Below, in pieces: positions 1-4,474 of a DNA stretch of 5,201 bases (position 1 is the stretch's first letter; every line of letters starts with the position of its first letter). The notes beneath the pieces are model-generated. The model was not told the DNA's origin and did no database searches. It was given only the letters and a program-made list of their open reading frames with translations. Both the position numbers and the translations under genes were made by a program. Origin of the DNA: an uncultured Ruminococcus sp. (GTDB lineage: Bacteria > Bacillota > Clostridia > Oscillospirales > Ruminococcaceae); contig CAMWVM010000131.1 of NCBI GenBank assembly GCA_947177715.1, positions 1 to 5,201 on the forward strand, written 5' to 3'.

Positions 1-147
1 GCCCGTTTTCAACGTGGCAAGGTCAGCTTCAGCTGACGTTTTTAGTGGGAGATTGACTCCTACTAAAAACATAATGACTCCCGCCGCCAGAGCTATCCGA
101 AAGTATAACTGTTTCAATCTATATTGGCGAAAACCGCCGTCAATCAT
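1..147 (-). CDS. Possible 5' part of a small exported or membrane protein, unrecognised; runs off the left edge
   Basis: Seen: an ATG frame of 49 codons stays open to the edge of the window. The ATG is 8 bases after the speD stop, with an AGGA (154-157) six bases before it that overlaps that stop, so coupling with speD is possible. The predicted start is basic (MIDGGFRQYRLKQ), then a hydrophobic stretch at about residues 18-35 (IALAAGVIMFLVGVNLPL), then TSAEAD, which would suit signal peptidase cleavage after AEA or a single membrane anchor. I do not recognise the protein. Against a real gene: the frame runs through two strong hairpins (22-37, 38-70), G+C is about 45% against mid-30s in the nearby genes, and the opposite strand is also open (2-178). 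It could be an accident of a non-coding repeat. No terminator separates it from speD. Confidence 0.35.
   Translation of the reverse strand, partial: MIDGGFRQYRLKQLYFRIALAAGVIMFLVGVNLPLKTSAEADLATLKTG
22..70. repeat. Two abutting inverted repeats (tandem hairpins)
   Basis: The first dyad pairs GTCAGCT (22-28) with AGCTGAC (31-37) around a 2-base centre. The second starts at the next base: 38-51 pairs with 57-70 over 14 positions with a 5-base loop. Its only imperfection is 47/61, which is G-U in plus-strand RNA but A-C in minus-strand RNA, so the plus-strand transcript folds better. Neither hairpin is followed by a U-tract on either strand, so they are not ordinary terminators. Paired hairpins like this occur in REP/BIME-type intergenic elements and at some transposon ends; which applies here is unknown. 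Confidence 0.6.
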
Positions 148-155
148 ACTAAGTC

Positions 156-965
156 CTAATATATATTCATTCCGCTGAATATCTCGATCATTTCACGGCG
201 CAAAGAATCTGTAATTTCCAGTCTTTGTCCCGGAGTAAGCTCATAAACATCTTTCTTGAAAAGATAGTTCTGAAGTTCAATGTCCTTAATGAGCATTTTA
301 GTATGGAAAAAGTTTGACTGATATACATTGACATCTATTGCATCGTACTTAGTAAGAGTCGTTTTATCAATATATTCTTGAATTGATGTAATGTTATGGT
401 CAATAAAAAACTTTTTGCCTAATACATCACGTGTAAATCCTCTAACACGATAATCAATAGTAATTATATCAGAATCAAAACTTCCAATAAGATAATTAAG
501 AGCATTAAGCGGAGAAATAGTTCCGCAGGTTGAAACATCAATGTCCACCCTAAACGTAGAAATAGAGTTGTCAGGATGATATTCAGGATAAGTATGAACC
601 GTTAGATGGCTCTTGTCAAGATGAGCATGTACAGTTTCGCTCTTTGGAGTATAATTACCACGATTGCACGAAATGTCAATGGATTCATCGTCAAGTTCTC
701 TCTCTGCAATAAGAACATTAACCGAAGCCCCTTGAGGTTCATAATCCTGTTTTGATATATTTAAAATTCTTGCGCCAATAATCTCTGTAACGTCACAAAG
801 TATTTTTGTCAAACGTTCAGAATTATACTGCTCGTCAATATAAGCGATGTAATCTTTTTGTTCTCTTTCACTTTTTGCATAACAGACATCATAAATATTG
901 AAGCTGAGAGTTTTTGTAAGATTGTTAAATCCGTAAAGCGTAAGCTTCTGCTCCAACCCTAACAT
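156..965 (-). CDS. speD: S-adenosylmethionine decarboxylase proenzyme, large E. coli type
   Basis: Decarboxylates S-adenosylmethionine to the aminopropyl donor used to make spermidine; cytosolic and pyruvoyl-dependent. The 269-residue product is close to the 264 residues of E. coli SpeD and resembles it throughout: YGFNNLTK (11-18), YIAYIDE (39-45), [10 protein letters not shown] (73-82), [11 protein letters not shown] (170-180), DVNVYQ (211-216). The self-cleavage site is in AHLDKSH: Lys118-Ser119 is the expected scissile bond, with Ser119 becoming the pyruvoyl group. STCG (145-148) carries the expected catalytic Cys147. The protein appears intact. The ATG start has AAAGGA only 4 bases upstream; a TTG three codons later (954-956), 9 bases after AAGGG, is an alternative that would give 266 residues. 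No speE or ornithine/arginine decarboxylase is visible. A class 1A enzyme in a low-G+C Bacillota is less usual than the short SpeH type. Confidence 0.97.
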   Translation of the reverse strand: MLGLEQKLTLYGFNNLTKTLSFNIYDVCYAKSEREQKDYIAYIDEQYNSERLTKILCDVTEIIGARILNISKQDYEPQGASVNVLIAERELDDESIDISCNRGNYTPKSETVHAHLDKSHLTVHTYPEYHPDNSISTFRVDIDVSTCGTISPLNALNYLIGSFDSDIITIDYRVRGFTRDVLGKKFFIDHNITSIQEYIDKTTLTKYDAIDVNVYQSNFFHTKMLIKDIELQNYLFKKDVYELTPGQRLEITDSLRREMIEIFSGMNIY

Positions 966-980
966 CCCTTCCTTTCACAA

Positions 981-1002
981 TATTCTGAATTATTTCAGAA
1001 TA
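981..1002. promoter_or_regulatory. 22-base palindrome in the speD leader, possible operator or RNA hairpin
   Basis: TATTCTGAA (981-989) and TTCAGAATA (994-1002) form a perfect 9-pair dyad around TTAT. It ends 5 bases before the speD ribosome binding site (966-975) and begins a few bases after the predicted speD start point (about 1008). As DNA it would be a well-placed repressor operator; as RNA it would be a 5' stem-loop next to the binding site. With no U-tract after it, it is not a terminator. The regulator is unknown. Confidence 0.5.
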
Positions 1003-1014
1003 CACCATAATATT

Positions 1015-1043
1015 AGTATAGCATATATTTTTAAAATTGTATA
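1015..1043 (-). promoter_or_regulatory. Predicted sigma-A promoter of speD
   Basis: On the minus strand, TATACA (1038-1043, 4/6 match to the -35 box) is 17 bases from TATACT (1015-1020, 5/6 match to the -10 box), and a TGC before the -10 box gives an extended -10 element. Transcription would start near 1008, giving a leader of about 43 bases that contains the 981-1002 palindrome. The weak -35 box is offset by the extended -10. Confidence 0.55.
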
Positions 1044-1117
1044 TAGTTTTTCAATATTTTTTGCCTTATAAATATTAATTTTCATTAGCTTATTTTTTAT
1101 ACGTTTTAGAGAAACGC

Positions 1118-1146
1118 TTGCAAAACACTAAAATTAATTGTATAAT
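1118..1146 (+). promoter_or_regulatory. Predicted sigma-A promoter of the ABC-F gene
   Basis: TTGCAA (1118-1123) and a perfect TATAAT (1141-1146) are 17 bases apart, so transcription should start near 1153 and leave a leader of about 68 bases. It points away from the speD promoter, so 1003-1117 is a shared, very A+T-rich divergent regulatory region. A weak AAACGCTT core like that of LacI/CcpA operators (1112-1119) touches the -35 box. Confidence 0.75.
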
Positions 1147-1180
1147 AATAATCGTAAATTTGAAAATACAGTTTAAATCG

Positions 1181-1220
1181 AAAGGAGTCCACATTTCCCA
1201 TTGGGAAGACGGTCATAAAT
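1181..1220 (+). promoter_or_regulatory. ABC-F leader with Shine-Dalgarno sequence far from the start codon and a hairpin between
   Basis: The only strong Shine-Dalgarno match, AAAGGAG (1181-1187), is 33 bases from the ATG at 1221, too far for normal initiation. Between them TTCCC (1195-1199) pairs with GGGAA (1203-1207) around ATT, and GTC (1187-1189) can also pair with GAC (1208-1210). If both pairings form, AAAGGA lies about 10 bases from the ATG in space. A weaker GGGAAG (1203-1208), 12 bases from the ATG, is buried in the same hairpin. Folding may therefore be required for, or control, translation. Confidence 0.45.
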
Positions 1221-3161
1221 ATGCTTATCAATGTTTCTAATATATATAAATACTTTAACGGAGCTGCACTGCTGAGGGACATAAACCTTACCGTTGAGAA
1301 TCACGAAACAATTGGTCTTATCGGTTCTAACGGCTGCGGAAAAACCACTCTTCTAAATATTATAACCGGTCAGGAAGAATTCGACAAAACGACCAATGGA
1401 CTTGGTTCTGTAGATATTGCCAATAACATTAACATTGGTTATCTTCATCAGAACAGCGGTCTTGAAACTACATCAACAATAAGAGAAGAAATGCTGAAGG
1501 CCTTTTCAAATCTTTTGTCTATAAAAGAAAAGATGAAACAGCTTGAAGCGGTTATGTCACAGGAAACAGGTGATAAACAACAATCAGCTTCTGAAGAATA
1601 CGCTCGTCTTTCAGCTTTTTTTGAAGCAAGAGATGGGTACAGAATTGATGTAAAAATTCAGCAGATTCTAAATGGAATGGGTTTTTCAGATACGCCCGAT
1701 GACAGAATAATCAGCTCACTTTCCGGAGGAGAAAAAACACGTCTTGCATTAGCAAAACTGCTTCTGGAAGAACCAGACCTGCTTATACTTGACGAGCCTA
1801 CTAACCATTTGGATTTCACTACACTCATGTGGCTCGAAGACTATCTGAAAAGCTATAAAGGGTCTATTCTAATTGTATCTCACGACAGATATTTTCTCAA
1901 TAAGCTTTGTACAAGAATATGTGAAATTGAAAACGGTAAACTTATAACTTATAAAGGAAATTACTCCGCTTATCTTTTGCAGAAGGAAATGAATTCTCAA
2001 CGTCAGCTCAAGGAATTTGAAATGCAGCAAAAAGAGATCTCAAAACTTGAAGATTATATAGTGCGTAATAAAACAAGAGCCTCCACAGCAAAAATGGCAA
2101 AATCACGTCAGCATGCACTTGATAGAATTGATCGTGTTGAAAAGCCTGTTATGTACACAAAACCACCTAAAATAAATCTTACATATGATATTGAACCCAC
2201 AAAAGATATTTTGCAGGTATTTTCCTGTCCGGTTTGTGTAGGAAGCGGCAATGAAAGGAAAACTCTCATAAACTCGCTTGATATGCATATTCGCCGTGGC
2301 GAGCATGCTGCAATTATCGGACCAAACGGAATAGGAAAAACCTCTATTCTTAAAATGATTCAAGAACTTATTCCCCATGACAGCGGAAATATTATTTGGG
2401 GCGGCAATGTTAAGCTCTCATATTTTGATCAGGAACATGCAGTGCTAAATCAAAATGATACAGTTATTGAATCAGTAAGCAACAAATTTCCAAGCATGAG
2501 TGAAACTGAAATCAGAAAAGCACTTGGATCAGTTCTTATAACAGGTGAAGATGTGTTTAAGCCTGTTTCTGTTTTAAGCGGAGGAGAAAGGGCAAAACTG
2601 TGTTTCTGTCTAATGGCACTGAATAAAGGAAATGTTCTTGTGCTTGACGAACCAACAAACCATATTGATCTGAATACTAAGGAAGTACTCGAAGAAGCAC
2701 TTGCAGAATTTGAGGGTACGATTATACTTGTTTCTCATGACAGATATCTTCTTAATAAAGTATCCAACAGAATAATAGAAGTTACTGAAAATAATGTTAC
2801 AACATATAAAGGAAATTTCGACAGATATTCTGAACAAAAAATGCTGGAGAGAAAAGAAAAAGAAGCTTTGCTCTCTGCCGAAAAACGCAAGCAAGACGAA
2901 GAAAATTATAAAGCTAAGAAACAAAACCAGTACAGAACCCGCCAGCAGCGTGCTTTAGATGCCGCAAGAAGAAACAGAATTAATCAGCTTGAAAAAGAGA
3001 TAGAACAGCTGGAAGCTAATATCTCAACACTTGAGCAGGATATTTTGCTTCCGGAGGTTTCTGCTAATTTTGAATTAATGACGGAAAAATGTACTCAACT
3101 TGAAGAACTCAGAAACCTGCTTGATGAAAAAATGAATGAATGGGCTGAGCTTGAACAATAA
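1221..3161 (+). CDS. ABC-F family ATPase, YdiF-like, ribosome-associated
   Basis: A soluble protein with two ATP-binding cassettes and no membrane segments. ABC-F proteins bind the ribosomal E site and act on translation; the exact role of the YdiF group is not settled. Cassette 1: Walker A GSNGCGKTT (35-43), Q-loop Gln77, signature LSGGE (167-171), Walker B LLILDEP (187-193), switch His221. The inter-domain linker, about 240-320, is helical and basic (RASTAKMAKSRQ). Cassette 2: Walker A GPNGIGKTS (367-375), LSGGE (452-456), Walker B with Asp476-Glu477, His506. Residues 540-646 form a charged coiled coil. The 646-residue length and this tail match Bacillus YdiF (about 640). Both catalytic glutamates (192, 477) are present, so both sites look active. 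The linker is not extended as in many antibiotic-resistance ABC-F proteins, so a housekeeping role is more likely. Oddity: at the second A-loop, CPVC (336-339) and Val340 stand where an aromatic residue is usual. Confidence 0.95.
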   Translation: MLINVSNIYKYFNGAALLRDINLTVENHETIGLIGSNGCGKTTLLNIITGQEEFDKTTNGLGSVDIANNINIGYLHQNSGLETTSTIREEMLKAFSNLLSIKEKMKQLEAVMSQETGDKQQSASEEYARLSAFFEARDGYRIDVKIQQILNGMGFSDTPDDRIISSLSGGEKTRLALAKLLLEEPDLLILDEPTNHLDFTTLMWLEDYLKSYKGSILIVSHDRYFLNKLCTRICEIENGKLITYKGNYSAYLLQKEMNSQRQLKEFEMQQKEISKLEDYIVRNKTRASTAKMAKSRQHALDRIDRVEKPVMYTKPPKINLTYDIEPTKDILQVFSCPVCVGSGNERKTLINSLDMHIRRGEHAAIIGPNGIGKTSILKMIQELIPHDSGNIIWGGNVKLSYFDQEHAVLNQNDTVIESVSNKFPSMSETEIRKALGSVLITGEDVFKPVSVLSGGERAKLCFCLMALNKGNVLVLDEPTNHIDLNTKEVLEEALAEFEGTIILVSHDRYLLNKVSNRIIEVTENNVTTYKGNFDRYSEQKMLERKEKEALLSAEKRKQDEENYKAKKQNQYRTRQQRALDAARRNRINQLEKEIEQLEANISTLEQDILLPEVSANFELMTEKCTQLEELRNLLDEKMNEWAELEQ

Positions 3162-3164
3162 GAA

Positions 3165-3194
3165 TTAACACGAATAACCCCTGAAGAGTATAAT
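3165..3194 (+). promoter_or_regulatory. Predicted promoter of the mecA-like gene, embedded in the hairpin
   Basis: TTAACA (3165-3170, 5/6 match) is 18 bases from a perfect TATAAT (3189-3194). The -35 box begins 3 bases after the ABC-F stop codon; the -10 box spans the end of the 5' arm and the start of the loop of the 3177-3215 hairpin. The expected start point, near 3201, is the first base of the 3' arm, so this transcript would lack the 5' arm and keep its ribosome binding site open. Confidence 0.55.
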
Positions 3195-3224
3195 GTAATA
3201 ATACTTTTCAGGGGTGATTTTATT
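3177..3224 (+). terminator. Terminator-like hairpin after the ABC-F gene; 3' arm holds the mecA-like ribosome binding site
   Basis: Positions 3177-3191 pair with 3201-3215: 15 pairs, one of them G-U (3186/3206), with a 9-base loop. GATTTTATT follows, a moderate U-tract, so the element can serve as an intrinsic terminator for the ABC-F transcript 15 bases after its stop. On the minus strand no U-run follows, so it works in one direction. The 3' arm includes most of the AGGGGTGAT Shine-Dalgarno sequence (3210-3218), so read-through RNA would also hide that site. Confidence 0.65.
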
Positions 3225-3741
3225 GGATATTCAGGTTATTTCAAAATCATGCGTAAAAATAATTATAACAAAAGAAGAAGCCGACAATTTTGAAATATGT
3301 TTTGATAACTTTGAGAAAGATAATCCTGAAACTAAAACTTTTTTAGGCTATATTCTTGCTGTTATCGACGATATTGGCATTATAAATTCATCACAGGATA
3401 AAATTTCAGTTGAAATTTTTGAACAAGAACGAGGTGACTTAATAATATATATTTCATCCTCACCACATGAAGATGAAAGTAAAAATGAATTATTCCCTGC
3501 TATGATTTGCTCAAAAGATCCCTTGGAAATAATTAATTTCCTTGAATCCAATAAATTTTCCTATCTTATAATAAAAGAGAGCACAAAACTTTTCTTCTGT
3601 GATGAGATTTACTGCTTAACATTTAACTGCACAAACAATTCAGATCTACCCGAAAATATTATTTTTGACGAGGCGTTAATAGCAAAAACTAAGGAGTATG
3701 GCAGAATAATCTGCAATACTCCTTTTGAAACTCTTATTTAA
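3223..3741 (+). CDS. mecA: Divergent, short MecA-family adaptor protein
   Basis: MecA proteins are cytosolic adaptors that deliver substrates to the ClpC/ClpP protease; in Bacillus this controls competence. The start chosen is TTG at 3223, after AGGGGTGAT (3210-3218); it gives MDIQVISKSCVKIIIT, which lines up with the MecA N-terminus (MEIERINEHTVKFYMS) without gaps. A GTG at 3214 would add three residues but lies inside the binding site. The 172-residue product keeps the family outline: an N-terminal alpha/beta half to about residue 80, a short acidic linker (HEDESKNE, about 82-89), then a C-terminal half ending in KEYGRII (157-163), like the EEYGKLI of MecA. It is shorter than Bacillus MecA (about 218), mainly in the linker. 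Assignment rests on remembered family pattern, and substrates are unknown. The gene has its own predicted promoter; its stop overlaps that of rpe. Confidence 0.65.
   Translation: MDIQVISKSCVKIIITKEEADNFEICFDNFEKDNPETKTFLGYILAVIDDIGIINSSQDKISVEIFEQERGDLIIYISSSPHEDESKNELFPAMICSKDPLEIINFLESNKFSYLIIKESTKLFFCDEIYCLTFNCTNNSDLPENIIFDEALIAKTKEYGRIICNTPFETLI
3684..3724 (-). terminator. Intrinsic terminator of rpe, inside the mecA-like coding sequence
   Basis: AAGGAGTAT (3691-3699) pairs with ATACTCCTT (3716-3724); inside, after a single mismatch (3700/3715), GCAGA (3701-3705) pairs with TCTGC (3710-3714), with a 4-base loop. Read on the minus strand the stem is followed by AG and five U (3684-3688), as expected of an intrinsic terminator, 13 bases past the rpe stop. 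On the plus strand only TTTT (3723-3726) follows, partly within the stem, so plus-strand termination should be weak. The same bases encode the conserved EYGR region of the mecA-like protein. Confidence 0.72.
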
Positions 3742-4385
3742 TTTCTTAAAGCCTCCACTGCACTCTCCATATCGTCAGCTCCGAAAATATATGAACCTGA
3801 CACTAAGACATCTGCACCTGCTTTCTTCACAAGCTTAGCTGTTTCGCCATTGATTCCTCCGTCGACCTGCACTCTGACATTCAAGCTTCTGCTGTCGATA
3901 TAATCCCTTACCTCTCTTATTTTATCAAGAGTTTCAGGAAGAAACACTTGTCCGCCAAATCCCGGTTCAACAGTCATAATAAGCACCATATCTATTTCAT
4001 GTATGTATGGCAGAATGCTTTTTACCGGTGTTGCCGGTTTTATTGAAAGTCCCACTTTAAGCCCTCTTGAACGTATTTTGTCTATTACAGCCTGTGTATC
4101 GCTTGCCGCTTCATAATGAAATGTAACTCCGTTAACTCCCAAATCAGCATAATTATCAATGTATCTTATGGGATCTGTTATCATAAGATGTGCGTCGATT
4201 GGCAAATTAATTATAGGTGATATGCTCTTTAAAACCGGTTCGCCAAAACTTATATTTCTTACAAAAACACCGTCCATTACATCATAATGTATCCAGTCTA
4301 CCCCAGAATTTTCAGCTTTTTTCACTTCACTTTCAAGTTCAGCGAAATTGCACGCCAAAAGTGATGCAGAAACTAAATTCTCCAA
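3738..4385 (-). CDS. rpe: Ribulose-phosphate 3-epimerase
   Basis: Interconverts D-ribulose 5-phosphate and D-xylulose 5-phosphate in the pentose phosphate pathway; a cytosolic TIM-barrel metalloenzyme. TTG at 4385 is chosen because GGAGGA (4393-4398) lies 7 bases before it and the product, MENLVSASLLACNF, begins at the usual family point; an earlier TTG (4409) would add eight residues, several of them encoded by that binding site itself. The product has 215 residues, against about 220 usual. Metal and catalytic residues are present: His33 and Asp35 in HYDVMDG, His66 in AHLM, Asp175 in VDGGI. The flexible-loop motif MTVEPGFGGQ (137-146) and phosphate-binding SGSYIF (196-201) are intact. It has its own promoter and terminator, so it is probably transcribed alone, perhaps with some read-through from pcrA. 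Its TAA overlaps the TAA of the convergent mecA-like gene. Confidence 0.96.
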   Translation of the reverse strand: MENLVSASLLACNFAELESEVKKAENSGVDWIHYDVMDGVFVRNISFGEPVLKSISPIINLPIDAHLMITDPIRYIDNYADLGVNGVTFHYEAASDTQAVIDKIRSRGLKVGLSIKPATPVKSILPYIHEIDMVLIMTVEPGFGGQVFLPETLDKIREVRDYIDSRSLNVRVQVDGGINGETAKLVKKAGADVLVSGSYIFGADDMESAVEALRN

Positions 4386-4392
4386 TATATAT

Positions 4393-4398
4393 TCCTCC
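4393..4398 (-). promoter_or_regulatory. Ribosome binding site that fixes the rpe start
   Basis: GGAGGA on the minus strand is 7 bases from the TTG at 4385, the ideal distance. It lies inside the longer open frame beginning at 4409, which itself lacks a good binding site, so the shorter start is preferred. Confidence 0.85.
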
Positions 4399-4415
4399 AA
4401 ATTATACAATTACCC

Positions 4416-4434
4416 ATAATCCAATATAGATTAT
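4416..4434. promoter_or_regulatory. Inverted repeat over the rpe -10 box and start point
   Basis: ATAATC (4416-4421) and GATTAT (4429-4434) form a 6-base dyad with a 7-base spacer. It covers the predicted transcription start (about 4423) and most of the -10 box, a good place for a repressor. Half of it is simply the -10 sequence, so it may be chance in A+T-rich DNA. Confidence 0.25.
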
Positions 4435-4458
4435 AACGCTTTAATACAGCAAAGTCAA
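4430..4458 (-). promoter_or_regulatory. Near-consensus sigma-A promoter of rpe
   Basis: TTGACT (4453-4458, 5/6 match) and a perfect TATAAT (4430-4435) lie 17 bases apart on the minus strand, in the 89-base gap after pcrA. The expected start near 4423 gives a leader of about 38 bases ending in the GGAGGA binding site. No terminator hairpin follows the pcrA stop, so this promoter adds to any read-through. Confidence 0.85.
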
Positions 4459-4474
4459 GTTACGACAAATTATT

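Noticed and set aside
126..138. GGCG/CGCC mini-hairpin after speD as a terminator
   Set aside because: Only four pairs, and followed by AATAT rather than a U-run on the minus strand.
2..178. Plus-strand open frame of 58 codons running into the 3' end of speD
   Set aside because: It enters from the edge with no start in view, has no recognised similarity and ends inside speD. Probably a by-product of the hairpin region.
1003..1117. Riboswitch or small RNA in the divergent spacer
   Set aside because: Very A+T-rich with only a small dyad (CGTTT/AAACG, 1102-1116); no SAM riboswitch or other known aptamer core seen.
1109..1122. CcpA cre-like site over the ABC-F -35 box
   Set aside because: The AAACGCTT core fits, but the outer bases miss about four of the consensus positions; not strong enough for a feature.
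1201..1218. Five-codon leader frame (TTG to TAA) just before the ABC-F start
   Set aside because: Its TTG is 13 bases from AAAGGAG, longer than ideal, and such a short frame easily arises by chance. Kept only as an alternative in the leader finding.
2103..2924. Antisense open frames within the ABC-F gene (2103-2378 and 2610-2924)
   Set aside because: They oppose an intact conserved gene, have biased Phe/Cys/Ser-rich composition typical of shadow frames, and have no convincing ribosome binding sites.
1221..3161. Antibiotic-resistance ABC-F (Vga/Lsa/Msr-like)
   Set aside because: The inter-domain linker is short and resembles that of housekeeping YdiF, and no mobile context is visible. Sequence alone cannot fully exclude it.
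3348..3551. Antisense frame inside the mecA-like gene
   Set aside because: No family resemblance or promoter; a shadow of the coding strand.
4217..4429. Plus-strand frame opposite the start of rpe
   Set aside because: It lies across rpe and its promoter region and encodes no recognisable protein.
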